This document shows positions 11,077 through 21,800 of a stretch of DNA of 64,000 bases, piece by piece (position 1 is the first letter of the stretch; every line of letters begins with the position of its first letter). The DNA comes from Bisporella sp. PMI_857 (Eukaryota > Ascomycota > Leotiomycetes > Helotiales > Helotiaceae): the NCBI GenBank assembly GCA_021307315.1, contig JAJSPD010000053.1:62001-126000 (forward strand), read 5' to 3'. A model generated the notes under the pieces. It was given only the letters and a program-made list of their open reading frames with translations. It was not told where the DNA came from and did not search any database. The position numbers were made by a program, and so were the translations under genes.

Positions 11077-12432
11077 ATGGTATCGAAGGGAAAAGAGAAA
11101 GCAGTTGGACCTGCTTCTACAGCTCGTCGACCTATTACTCGATCTTCTACAGAGAATCCAAGCCCTGACCCACCGGCAATCACCAGCACAATTAAAGTGC
11201 ACACAGAACCAGAAGAGAGTGAATACTCGGAAGAGATCGAAGATGAAACGCTCCAAGAACGACAAAGAGACGACGACGTCGTTTCGGACACACAAGATAC
11301 ACTGGCTCACGAGTTATCTCGTGTAGAAGACCTTCAAAAGGAGATACGCCAAAAGAAGCAGCGCAAAAGGCAAAAATCTCACAACAAGGCAAAAGAGATC
11401 CAAGCAGTCAGAAAGAAGCGGAAAGCTTTGGAGGAGCAAGTGCGTGCTCTCGACAGCAGTGAGGAGGATCAGGCATCAGAAAAAGAAACGAGTGCGAAGC
11501 GGCGTCGACGCCCAGCTGAAACGCCATTGAGCGGGGAAGAAGCCTATGGACGGCCAGAACGCCAGCTATACTCTCGGCTGTTCGTGCCCAGGCCAACAAA
11601 ATTGCCTCCGTTCAAAGGGAAGAGCCTATTAGAGGTGCAAGCTTTTGTGTCAGCTGCGGAACGCTGTTTCAGGAGAGATAATGACTACTATTTCTCCAAC
11701 GACACGCAGAAGATAGACCATTGCGTGATCGCTTTCGACACAATGACGGAACGAAAGTGGGCCGGCTACGAATCAGATGTAGGAATTGGCAACACCACAT
11801 GGGAAGAATTTGTTGTTTTCCTTTTTGATTTGATCACAAATAAGGACAATCGAGAGCTAGATACAGCCACCAGGCTGGAGAACGCCAAGCAACGGGAGAA
11901 TCAGTTAGTCGAAGCTTTTGCATTGCACTTAGAGACACTTGAGAGAGAGCTGGGAATTGTGGATAACGCTCAGCGCCAACGAACGCTGTTCGGGAAGCTC
12001 CGTGATGAGCTGAGAGCTCGTATTCTACGGCATGGCGAGGTCCCTAGAAGCCGAAAGGCATTGGTGTCACTAGCAAGAAGGATAGAAAGCGCGGAACGGA
12101 TAATCAGCAACTCCAGTAGCTCAACTAGAGGAGCTTTGAGGAATCCGCGGAGAGGCGCCGTCGATGACCCAGCGTTTACAGCCGACTTAATATCAGCTCC
12201 ACGCTCAGAAAACACTCAGGGACAAGGGAGTTCTTTGAGTGAAGTAAATCGCACTTTTATCGGTACCGGCACGGAAAGTAGGCGTAGCACTATTCGGTGT
12301 TTTCGGTGCAGCCAAGAGGGTCATTTATCTTTTAAATGCCCTAATATAGAATGCTACAATTGTAGGAAAAAGGGGCATGTCTCTACTAATTGCCCTGAGC
12401 CTAGGCAGGGAAACGGGAGAGCTCGTTCTTGA
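11077..12432 (+). CDS. gag: Gypsy Gag polyprotein
   Basis: 451 residues from the ATG at 11077. The frame is open further upstream into the LTR, but this is the first ATG in a sensible leader position. The N-terminal third is charged and probably coiled-coil (runs of Glu, Lys, Arg). The middle part resembles retrotransposon gag capsid domains. Two CCHC zinc knuckles near the C-terminus, CFRCSQEGHLSFKC and CYNCRKKGHVSTNC, bind nucleic acid during packaging. The frame is uninterrupted, in contrast to pol. The related fragment at 4219-4980 is badly mutated. Confidence 0.9.
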   Translation: MVSKGKEKAVGPASTARRPITRSSTENPSPDPPAITSTIKVHTEPEESEYSEEIEDETLQERQRDDDVVSDTQDTLAHELSRVEDLQKEIRQKKQRKRQKSHNKAKEIQAVRKKRKALEEQVRALDSSEEDQASEKETSAKRRRRPAETPLSGEEAYGRPERQLYSRLFVPRPTKLPPFKGKSLLEVQAFVSAAERCFRRDNDYYFSNDTQKIDHCVIAFDTMTERKWAGYESDVGIGNTTWEEFVVFLFDLITNKDNRELDTATRLENAKQRENQLVEAFALHLETLERELGIVDNAQRQRTLFGKLRDELRARILRHGEVPRSRKALVSLARRIESAERIISNSSSSTRGALRNPRRGAVDDPAFTADLISAPRSENTQGQGSSLSEVNRTFIGTGTESRRSTIRCFRCSQEGHLSFKCPNIECYNCRKKGHVSTNCPEPRQGNGRARS

Positions 12433-15400
12433 TATCCTTTCTGCCAGGAAGAACGGGCGAAAGTGCAGAAAGAAGACGGATGGTTATTTCGGTACGAATA
12501 TCAAGTGCCGAAGGAGGAACGGAGGAAGTACGGGCACTTATCGACAGCGGTGCGGAACAGAGCTGTGTGAAACAGTCTTTGGCTATGCGGCATAGTTGGG
12601 CTACAAAAGATGCTTATTTCCAGCTGGCCACAGTAGAAGGGCAAGAAGTTGTTACTTACGGGATAAAAGACATTGGGATAGCTGCTACGGACTCCGAAGG
12701 CACTACGAGACCCTACCGACACGACTTCGTAGTGTGTGAGTTCGACATACCTGATGTTTCCCTCATATTAGGGTTTCTTTAGCTGAAGCAGGTAGACCCA
12801 GTTATACGATTTTCTACAGGAAGCTGGCGATATCTTTTCGAGACATTTCAGATTAGAGTGCTCAGCGTCAAAAGCTTCCGTAAAGCTAGTAAAAGCCAGA
12901 GAATTTATTGTTTGGTTTTACGGCGAGTTGAAGAGGGACCGGTGTTGCTCCCTTTTGAGCATACAGGCTACGTCGGTATATTCAACGACGCTTCCGCAAG
13001 CATTCTACCGAAGTATTATCCGATGGAGTATCAAATCAACCTCGAGCCGGGCACGACACTTCTATGGGGACCTGTCTACCCGTTCTCGGAAAATGAATTG
13101 ACAGTGTTGAGAGAATACCTTGAATTTTACTTAGCTAAAGGGTAGATTCGTCGATCTACTAGTCCTGCAGGGGCGCCAATCCTATTTGTACCCAAGAAGG
13201 ACGGATTTCTCCGGCTTTGCGTAGACTACAGAGGATTGAATAGAATCACAATCAAGGATAGAACGCCATTGCTTCTGATTAGTGAAACGCTGGATAGGCT
13301 CCGTCGAGCAAAGCGGTTCACAAAAATAGACCTGACTAACGCTTATCACAGAATACGCATCAGAGAGGGCGATGAGTGGAAAACGGCGTTTCGTACTCGA
13401 TACGGCCATTTTGAGTACTTAGTTGTTCCTTTCGGACTGTCAAACGCTCCAGCTACATTTCAAGCTTATATCAACCAAGCACTAGTTGGTTTTGTGGATG
13501 TGATTTGTGTAGTTTACTTGGATGACATACTTATTTTCTCGGAGAGAATCGAAAACCACACAAAAGCGGTTTATGAGGTTTTCGAAAAGCTACGAAGAAA
13601 TGGGCTGTACGCTAACTTTTCTAAGTGCCGCTTCAATACAGACACTGTTGAGTTTTTGGGCTTTATTGTAGGCCCTAAAGGCATAAAAATGGATCTTTCT
13701 CGCGTGGCAACCGTGAAAGAGTGGCCGGTGCTTAAGTGTTATAAAGATATTCAAGTGTTTCTAGGGTTTACTAACTTCTATAGGAGGTTTATTAAAGAGT
13801 ACGCCAGAATATGCGTGCCGCTGACGGACTTCCTCAAGAAAATGAAAGACTTTACGGTTCCTTTTCGAATGAAAGCCGAAGCGTTGGCGAGCTTTGAGGT
13901 CCTGAAAACAAGGTTCCAGGAAGCACCTTTGCTTAGGCATTTCGATCCGCAACGAAGGATCAAAGTAGAGACAGACGGCTTTAAATGGGCCATAGCTGGG
14001 ATTTTTTCGCAGCTGTTCGGAGAGGGAGAGGAAGCTAGATGGCATCCTGTCGCTTTCTACTCAAAGAAGCTCAGCCTTGTTGAGTTTCGATATGACACTT
14101 ATGACATAGAGCTAATGGCTATAGTTTATGTTTTTCGACAATGGGGGCAATACCTCCGAGGCAGTGCTGATACCGTTACGGTTCGCACCGACTATAACAA
14201 TTTGAAATATTTTATGACAAAAAGGAAGCTTACAGGCCGCCAAGCAAGATGGGCCGAAAGCTTAGGCGAGTTTGATTTTGTGATTGAATTTAGACCTGGA
14301 ACGACTAATCCTGCAGACGGACCTTCACGAAGGCCCGACTATAGGGAGTCGACGCTGAATCGAGGTGATAGCGGAGAAGAGGCAGAAACGTCTCTCCCGA
14401 CTTTATACGACAAACTGCGTGTAGCAGAACTATTTCATACATTTAAGGCCCATCTAGGAAATGTACTTCCAGGTGGCACGAGCTGGGCGCGCTCGTGTGA
14501 AGTCGCGTCCACCCAGGGGGGTAAGCACCCTCGAACCGGCGAGATGCTGGGGCTACAGACAAACATGACAAAATCATGGGCCAGAGAGTTTTGCGGCGTA
14601 ATCCAGAGAATTGGGTTTAAGCCTGCTGCTGGCATAGCTGGTTGCAAACAGCGCGTGCCACGGAAGGTAGCGATTATGTCGCTATCGACCGAAACGGTGT
14701 ATGGTAGAGTTAAGAAGCCGATTCGGGATGTTCTGACGGAACTGCAGAAGACTGATCCCTTCTCAGTCCGAAAGATCACCGAGGAGACTACGAAACGAAG
14801 CCGAACCGGGGGCAGAAGGCCATGGAGCATAGGCCACGAGGATGGCTTACTCCGTTATAAGGGAGCTGTATATGTTCTTGACGAGAGATCAATACGTGCG
14901 GAAATTATTTACATACATCATGATGAGGAGCTTGCTGGCTATTTTGGCGTACGCAAAACGCGTGAGCTAATTGGCCGAAAGTACTATTGGCCAGGCTTGA
15001 AAAAGGATGTCAAAGGTTATGTCAAGACGTGCGCGGAATGCTAAAGAGGCAAGCCGAAGAAGCACCGAACTTACGGCGAGTTGGCCCCGATTCCTATTCT
15101 TTTGAAACTTTGGGAAGAGATAACTATGGATTTCATTACAGATTTACTGCTCAGCAAAAGGCACAACCAAATATATGACTTTATACTAGTTATAGTTGAC
15201 AAATACACTAAACTAGCACGCTATATAGCTGTACGGAAGAATATTTAAGCTTATAAGCTTGCGGATTTGTTTATAAACTACATCTATAAAGATTTCGGAT
15301 CCTTGAAAGGAATCACTACCGACAAAGGATCTGTTTTTACAAGCAAATTCTGGGGAGACTTCATGTATTACTTTAAAGTTCGCCGCCGACTTTCTACCGC

Positions 15401-16229
15401 TTTCTATCCACAGACAGACGGCTAGACAGAAAGACAGAATCAAACTCTGGAATTCTATTTGAGAACGTATTGCAATTACAGACAAGATGACTAGGTTTCG
15501 AAACTGGCTTTAGCGGAATTTACATACAATAACTTTGTCCATTTAAGCACCGGCAGCACACCGTTTAGGCTACTTTACGGCTTCGATCCTGAGCTAGGCT
15601 TGAACGTCGAGGACGACGTTCTCGAAAGAAAGGTGCCAGCAGCTGAAGAAAGGATCAAGCTATTAGTGGAAGAACGAGAAAGGCTTTCGAGCAACCTCCG
15701 GAAGGCTCACGAAGAGTACAGGAAGTACTACAACGCCAAGCACAAGCCAACTCGTTTCTGTGTGAAAGAAAAAGTAATGCTGGCGTTAAAGAACATTCGA
15801 CAACTTAGGCCTAGCCGCAAGCTTGCAGATAAGTATTTAGGGCTATTCGAAGTCGTGGAAATCATGGGAGATCACGGGCAAGCTTACAAGCTAGAGCTAC
15901 CGCCATTCTACAAGATCCACAATGTGTTTCATGTGTCTTTGTTAGAGCCGTGGCATGGGCGTAAAGGAGCCGTGGAAGAACCGCCGGCTGTTTTAGTACA
16001 AGGAGAAGAAGAGTACGAGGTGAAGGCTATTCAAGCCCACCGAACCACAAAGAAGGGAATGGAGTATTTAGTACGCTGGAAGGGGTATTCTTCTGCGGAA
16101 GACTTATGGGAGCCCGCAGAGAACTTTCAAAACGCCGATGAAGTAGTGCAGGAGTATTACCGAGGACTTACATTTGAAATAACAAAAGGGTCGAGGAAAA
16201 GGAAGCGGAAAAGAACCGCCTACTTATAG
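12405..16229 (+). pseudogene. pol: Gypsy Pol with chromodomain, six nonsense codons
   Basis: One frame, -1 to gag, runs through the whole region. Aspartic protease has ALIDSGAEQS; reverse transcriptase has the catalytic YLDD near 13520. RNase H, an HHCC-type zinc end of integrase (CAEC), the integrase core and a C-terminal chromodomain (EYLVRWKGYSSAEDLWEP) follow. Stops at 12780, 13143, 15042, 15246, 15423 and 15492 interrupt it, and no frameshift is seen. Each stop is TAG or TAA and fits one transition from Trp or Gln codons, as RIP would give. The host-directed chromodomain should target the element to methylated histone tails. Non-functional as read. Confidence 0.92.
12408..12414 (+). promoter_or_regulatory. 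-1 frameshift slippery heptamer
   Basis: GGGAAAC is phased as G GGA AAC in the gag frame (codons GGA 12409-12411, AAC 12412-12414), the X XXY YYZ layout of -1 sites. The pol frame is closed by TAG at 12402-12404 and gag ends at 12430-12432, so the shift must occur in this short window. The truncated copy has lost the motif by G-to-A changes. Confidence 0.75.
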
Positions 16230-16380
16230 TCTGAGATTCGATTATTGTTCATTTCTATTCATTTAGGGCGGGTATTGTTGATTGTTTTATTGTACTCAGC
16301 TTTTACTGTATTCAAAATAGCACTTGAAGCTTGTAATACCGGCTTGAACGTCGAGGACGACGTTCTAGAGAGGGGGGCAC

Positions 16381-16583
16381 TGTCAGGTGCCAGGATGTCA
16401 CGTGCTAAAGGGGCAAGGAGCGGCTCGGTAAGAGCCATGATGCTGGGCACATATGGGCACGTGGGCAGCCGCCAGGGGTACGGAGGGTATAAGTAGGGGA
16501 CTCGGGACGTAGTAGAGAGGGTAGAGATTAGTCTTGTATCAGAATTGCAGTTGACTTGTGCCACACTACTCCAGCATCTTACA
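16381..16583 (+). repeat. 3' LTR of gypsy element
   Basis: 203 bp, one substitution from the 5' LTR (CACATATGG here, CACACATGG there). Followed at once by the duplication TTATG. Confidence 0.93.
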
Positions 16584-16588
16584 TTATG

Positions 16589-17075
16589 TTTGAAAAAGAA
16601 TTTTTACAACTTTTTAAAATATTTAAAAGAATATGTAATTTAAACTTAAATTAAACAAAGTATTTAATTTATAAAATTATATTATGTTTAAATTATAATT
16701 TAGTATTATTGCATTATAATATTGTTTTGCTTAAATCGTTTTATTATTTAAAATGTAATAAATTGTAAAAGTTGCTTTAAAAAAAAAAAAAAAATTAAAA
16801 GTTTTTAAACTTTTAAACTGCTAAATTGTTTAATATTTTGAAATATTATTATAAAAAATATTATTTTATGAATTAAAACATTGGAACTAAAAAATCGAGT
16901 ATTTTTTAATGCTCTATTTTTATATTACTAAAAAAAGCAATAATTATATAACTTTACTATATATTTTTAACAAATTTAATAAGTTTAGCAATATTTTAAA
17001 TATTAATATTAATACTTTAAATAAAAATTTAACAAAAATTTAATAAAACTTTTAAATTATTAAATTTAAACTTTT
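16589..17075. other. AT-rich, TpA-rich non-coding stretch
   Basis: Very low GC with many TTTAAA and TAAT runs. It belongs to the non-coding 3' side of the pogo transposon. Strong TpA enrichment fits old RIP damage. No gene seen. Confidence 0.6.
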
Positions 17076-17278
17076 TGTCACGGCACGTAGAATAAGAGCA
17101 ACGGCTCAAAGTAATACGGGTAAGAATCGAGAATAATAGAACTACAGGACTATGGAGGCAGAGAGGGAAGCATATATACAGGTGTTTGGGCCACGTGGCG
17201 TTCCGCGTGATCCCCAATGTGGATGCCTTACGGGCTGTTAGGCCATAAAGGAGCTGTAGGCGCGCCAGCGCCGTGACA
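17076..17278. mobile_element. LTR-like repeat, family F copy 2
   Basis: 203 bp with the same TGTCACGGC..GCCGTGACA ends as 8317-8519 and high identity. The flanks CTTTT and GCACA do not form a duplication, so an end was altered or the insertion was followed by a small rearrangement. Confidence 0.75.
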
Positions 17279-17331
17279 GCACAACACAAAAAGTTAAATA
17301 ACACAACAATTAAACAATTAATTAATTATAG

Positions 17332-19221
17332 CTATTCAGATTCGAAATCTCCAAGTTCTACTTTAATATTTTGACACGTTCGTACGTTATGACCAAATTC
17401 TCCGCACGATTTACAACGTCGTTGTTGTAGTGCGGAAACCTTCGTACGACTACTATTTTCGGCTAAATCAGTCTGTAATTGCATATTAACGTCATTTTGA
17501 GCCTGAAGGTTTTGTGCATCTCGTAAACTAAGTGATCCTTCTTCTTGAATTCGACGCTTTTTTGTACGACGACGCCGACTAAGTTTATTATTTGCTTTGC
17601 GCAATGCGGCGTTCTCTTCGCGTAACAAAACTAATTCGTGAATTGCACGCGTTGCACTTTTAGCAAACTGATCTACACTTGACAAAAGCGCAGTTGGCGA
17701 GCTATTTTGATGTCGTACGATCTTTTTTTTCACATATTTAGTATATGATTGCGTTTCGATTACGTTGTGCGGCGTTTTTGGCTTTCAAGCTGAAAGCAAG
17801 CCAGACGAAGTTGTCGAAGAAGTTGGAGTAGAAAGTTTAATATCAAGCTGTAAAATTACATAATTTGGATCGTACGATACAAGCCCTGTTCCGCGAAACT
17901 TTCCTTGAATATTTGATTTTGTCATTGTCGTACGAAATGCATTGTAAAAAGCTGGAAAAAAGTCTTTTTTAGAAATTGTCACGGCCCTGGCCCTATCTCG
18001 AGCTTGGCCCCTGCTGCCACAGGGCTTGGCATCCCAGAGCTTGGCGACCAATGCTACAGGGCTCGCTTACACTGGCCCCTGGCCAGCCTCCTGTATATAA
18101 AGCACTGCTCTCCTTCCCTTCTTCTGCCTGTAGCTTGTTCTCTTAGTTATAACAATTGATAGTTGTTCACACCTTTGAGTCCTTCTACCTAGATCTACGG
18201 ATCGAGATCCCTGTTCGGCTTGAGTTGTTACAGAAATGTGTGTTATATGCGCACGCATTAATTTTTCAATTTCTGTACCGTACAAACGTTTCAACGCGCG
18301 GAAACACCCAACATCAAGTGGCTGAAGCTTGTGAGATGAATGTGCAGATATACACAACGTTATAATATTGTGTTTTTTGCAATAAAGCTTAAATTCGGTC
18401 GAATGATAGCTTTCGTGACCGTCAAGAATAAAAAGCCGATATACACCTTTCGTACGACGTTTTGTGTGCTGATCAAAGTGCTGAATCCAATTTAAACCGC
18501 GTTCATTTGTTGTCCAACTATTTGCCGTAACTGCAATTACTCAATCGTCCGGCAATTAACTGTTTTTGTACTATGACGATAAATGGGTCTTGCCTGCAAC
18601 AATAATATATAGCGGTAGCGCATAGCCGTACGAACTAACACTTTGAATAACTGTAATCCATTCGCGGTTTCTTTGTTGTACAGTTCGAAGTCTATTTTGC
18701 TGTTTAGCGCTTGTTACAACTATTTCGGACGAAATTTAGCCTATTAAAAACCCAGTTTCGTCAAAGTTGTATATATCTTCTTCGTTGATTCCGTATTTGT
18801 TAATTGTGTTTCGTACGAGCCGAAACTACGCGTTATACACGTTCGGATTTTTGCATTTAGCTCTTTGATAATCAATTTTCCGATTAAAACGCGTCCGAAG
18901 CTTTAGTTGTCGTCGTACGAAATTTGAAGTCCAATTCTTGCCGACGCGTTCCGCGTTTCGTTCCGCAAGCAATCGATTTGCTATATTTTCAACATTGCTT
19001 ATTCGAGAAGGAAACGATCGCGAATCCAAGTCAAGAATATGTCGTACGATAGTTTCTTCTTTTAATTGACTTAATTTTCGATTTGCTGGTATAGTATTTT
19101 GCTTTGCGGGTATTCCTCGAACTCGACGGCGTAATAATATATTAGGCACATTATATATTCGTGCAATTTTAGCAACATGCATTCGAGGGTTATTTTGTAC
19201 AGTTTGAACAGCTAAAAGCAT
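17332..19221 (-). pseudogene. Pogo/Fot1-like DDE transposase, interrupted
   Basis: Excluding the 261 bp contributed by the LTR at 17977-18232, the frame is about 543 codons, normal for the family. The N-terminus has a psq-type helix-turn-helix and a CENP-B-like DNA-binding region. The DDE_1 catalytic core shows NFDETGF (first D), ILDGHESYHS (second D) and HKLQPLDVGCF (third D). A C-terminal CCHC knuckle (CKSCGEFGHNVRTC) follows a coiled-coil. Six in-frame stops occur, five before the LTR and one after it; several replace Trp. The inserted 261 bp is a multiple of three, so the frame resumes. The real start may lie some codons upstream of 19221, where the frame stays open. Confidence 0.88.
17977..18232 (+). 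mobile_element. Solo LTR, family G copy 1
   Basis: The 256-bp sequence starts TGTCACGGCCC and ends GAGTTGTTACA. The perfect duplication GAAAT is at 17972-17976 and 18233-18237. It sits in the transposase gene just after the third catalytic Asp. TATATAAAGC near 18110 is a likely LTR promoter box. Related copies: 25887-26107 and, inverted, 30026-30464. Confidence 0.93.
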
Positions 19222-19993
19222 GTCCGATTCTTTCCACGTACGAACTATTTGTAGTTGTTGTATAATTGTTGTGTAAAGTCAAAAGTTTAATGCCAAGAAA
19301 AATATGACCACTCGCTTGTGTTGACCACTCGCTTGTGGATTACGTTAACATTAAAATAATATTAAATACAAATTCAATTAAAAAATTTTAATTTTTAATA
19401 CTAAATACAGATTTTATATTAAAAAAAATTGAAATTACAAAAACCGATGTTTTGTAGTAAAAAGAATTCGCGAAATAAATAAAAAAATCAACTTTTTAAA
19501 ATTGTTATTTTTTAAATAAAACTAGTTGTTTACGAATTTTTAAACCGATTTTTAATTACTACAATACTTATAAAGTTATTAAGTGCTGAAAAATCGAATT
19601 TTGTATGTAAAATGGGTGTGATTTAATGCGGGGTGAGATTTGTTGCGGGATATCGGTTAGAGATTGGATTCCTTTTCACAAAATCCTTGGGACGCTAACC
19701 TGATTTATCCCAGGAATCCTCGACAGCTTGCTTCTTCAATAAGAAATGCACAGTGGAGCGTTGGATCTCGATGACACTTTTGAAAGGGTTTTAATGAGAA
19801 CGAAATTGGTTAAAGTTGGCTGAATATGTGGCAGATGCGAGGTAGCAGGACTAGCGTTGTAGCAGGAAGCTCTACGGTAAAGGTTTATATAAAGATGGAC
19901 AGAGAGGGGTTTGACCATTGAACAACAAAGCGAAGTGAGTGCGCACGGAAACTCACAACGTTAACTTGCGATATTTCAGTCACCTTGATTTTT
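19222..19993. other. Transposon right end and intergenic DNA
   Basis: The AT-rich right end of the pogo element runs to 19657. The remaining 330 bases lie between its TA duplication and the 3' end of the GH43 pseudogene. No gene seen. Confidence 0.5.
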
Positions 19994-21800
19994 TTACATA
20001 TAGATGTAAGTATCTTCCTCTATCTCTTGCGCAATGTTCTGATATTTCCACCGTCGGAAGTAAGCGGGCTCTCGACCTTGTCCCCCATTACTCGTAGCAT
20101 AGATTCCAACAAGTGTTCCTATTTGAAAACTCATCAGTCATTGCGAAATGTTTTCCCTTACAAGACATGCTTACCTGTGAAAGGGCCACTACCACCCGAT
20201 ACAATCTCTGAACTGGCAGTGCCCATGATAATTGACTCTTCGCTGCCCGTGGTCGATTCTGCAGCAAAGACGTACTTGTTTCCCCGGATGGCCCGAACAG
20301 AAAGTCTTATTGATTCATTGCCCCATTATTTTGGAGTTGGGATGGCTTTCGTTTTCGGGACTTGCCGACCAGGCTTCCCAGAGGCTTCCACGCGGAAACG
20401 CAGGGCCATTTCTCTCTTTGGACCGTGAAGATTCGATAGATTGACAATACCAAGGTCGATATGCTGCCATTGGGTCAGCAGAACCGAAATACCCGCTTCT
20501 TGATTCGTCTTTGTTGGCTTGAATGCGACATCAACAGAGAATTCAAAGAAACTGCTGGTTTGCTTGCGAGCCACAAACCCGATTCCTTTCATAGATGAAT
20601 TATACAACGAATCACCAGTCAAGTTGACACGGGAGGGGAAAACCTTCAATGTTCCTGGCCGTTCTGGTGGTGAGACGGTGACCAGACTTTGCACTGGTGG
20701 TCGCCAGTGAACGAAATGCTTTGGCAGTTTAGAACGAGGTGGAAAGGAAATCTTGTCGTCGTCATCCCACCAAGGCCCATCGCCTCGAACGGATTTGTCT
20801 CTTGGTGGGAGCCGAGCAGCCATTCGTCCCATGACAGGAGCTATGACTGGAAATTGACCTCCCTTCCATTCGACAGGGACCAAGACCGTCTCTCGTCCCA
20901 TGGGATACGATTTCCAAGCTGGTGCTGATCTTGTGGCTAACGCGACTGCCCACCAATTACCCTTTGCCTCGGGGAAGATATCGGCATGTCCTACGGTCTG
21001 GAAGAAATTTGGTGTATTCTTTGCTGTGAGGATAGGGTTGTGAGGATCGCCCAGGTAAGGCCCGCGAATATTCCTCGAACGCGCTATTGTCACACTATGA
21101 TTTGTTTCGGTTCCTCCTTCGGCCAACAACAGGTAGTAATAGATATCCTTCTTGTAGAGGCGTGGACCTTCAGGATTGCGATCGCCAGTTCCATTCCATA
21201 CTTTGAACGGCTCTCCAGCCTTTCCGGTCTTGAGGTCAACTTCAAAAATCCACATTCCTGCCGAAACAGACACATATACCTTGCCGATATTATCAAAGAA
21301 TAGATCGGGATCAATTTCGTTGGCAGGATTCTCAATGGAGAGAGGTTGAGCCCAAGCGCTATCCTTGTGGGGGTCTCGCGTTGAGAAAAAAAGTAAAAGC
21401 TTTAGGCAATAGCATTCGGCAAACGAAACGTAACTCGTAATGATATAAACGACTCCGTCAGAGTAGCGAATCGTGGACGCCTAGAGGCCTTCGTTTCGAG
21501 GATTTCCGTATGGTGAAGCAGGTCGGGACAACTGTGGTAGCTGCCCAGGTTGTTCAAAGCGTTGCTTATCAGCTTCCAGTTGACCAGATCTTTGCTGGCG
21601 TAAACGGGAACGCCAGGGAAGACTAAAAATGATGGGGTTGTGCAGAAGAATGTGGAATCCGCTTCTTTAACGAACACACAACTTGGATCTGAGTTCCAAC
21701 CAGGAAGGATTGGATTGATGTAGGTACTTAGTCCTCTACTGCCGAGGACATGGTGATGGAGCGTGGCCAATAGAAGAAAAAGACCCTGAAGAAGTAGCAT
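19994..21800 (-). pseudogene. GH43 glycosidase (beta-xylosidase/arabinofuranosidase type)
   Basis: From an ATG at 21800 comes a signal peptide (MLLLQGLFLLLATLHHHVLG), then NPILPGWNSDPS with the catalytic-base Asp. DPDLFFD near 21310 carries the pKa-modulating Asp, and PEGPRLYKK the acid Glu. A C-terminal jelly-roll domain ends in GIYATSNGGQG. A 56-nt intron (20119-20174) separates the last 41 codons. Lesions: a one-base loss near 21550, TAG at 21481-21483 replacing a Trp, and TAA at 20326-20328. Family members are secreted and act on plant cell-wall hemicellulose. The frame on either side of each lesion is well conserved, so decay is recent. Confidence 0.85.

Larger units (their letters stand above)
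10809..16583 (+). mobile_element. Full-length Ty3/gypsy chromovirus-like retrotransposon
   Basis: Two 203-bp LTRs (10809-11011, 16381-16583) enclose gag, a pol frame with protease, reverse transcriptase, RNase H and integrase, and a C-terminal chromodomain. The perfect duplication TTATG lies at 10804-10808 and 16584-16588. The LTRs differ at one site (a CA-to-TA change in the region after GGGCACA), so the insertion is recent. A purine run (GAGAGGGGGG) precedes the 3' LTR and can serve as the polypurine tract. No tRNA primer site starting TGG follows the 5' LTR, so self-priming as in Tf1-like chromoviruses is possible. Pol has six nonsense codons, so this copy cannot move on its own. Confidence 0.95.
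10392..19657 (-). mobile_element. Pogo/Fot1-like DNA transposon with nested insertions
   Basis: The two ends carry inverted repeats: ACCGATATCCCGC begins at 10392, and its complement ends at 19657. The next 40 bases also match (45 of 53 in all), and both ends are flanked by TA (10390-10391, 19658-19659), the target of Tc1/mariner-pogo elements. Inside are a gypsy element (10809-16583), LTRs at 17076 and 17977, and a DDE transposase pseudogene (17332-19221, minus). Without the inserted elements it would be about 3.0 kb, a normal size for the group. It is the oldest layer of the nest. Confidence 0.85.

Noticed and set aside
12780..15494. Stops in gypsy pol as introns
   Set aside because: Sequence on both sides of each stop is contiguous with the polyprotein, with no GT..AG pair removing just the stop; single-base transitions explain them.
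8317..17278. Family F LTRs as a pair bounding one large element
   Set aside because: Copy 1 has its own TTACT duplication on both sides and the interval contains unrelated elements.
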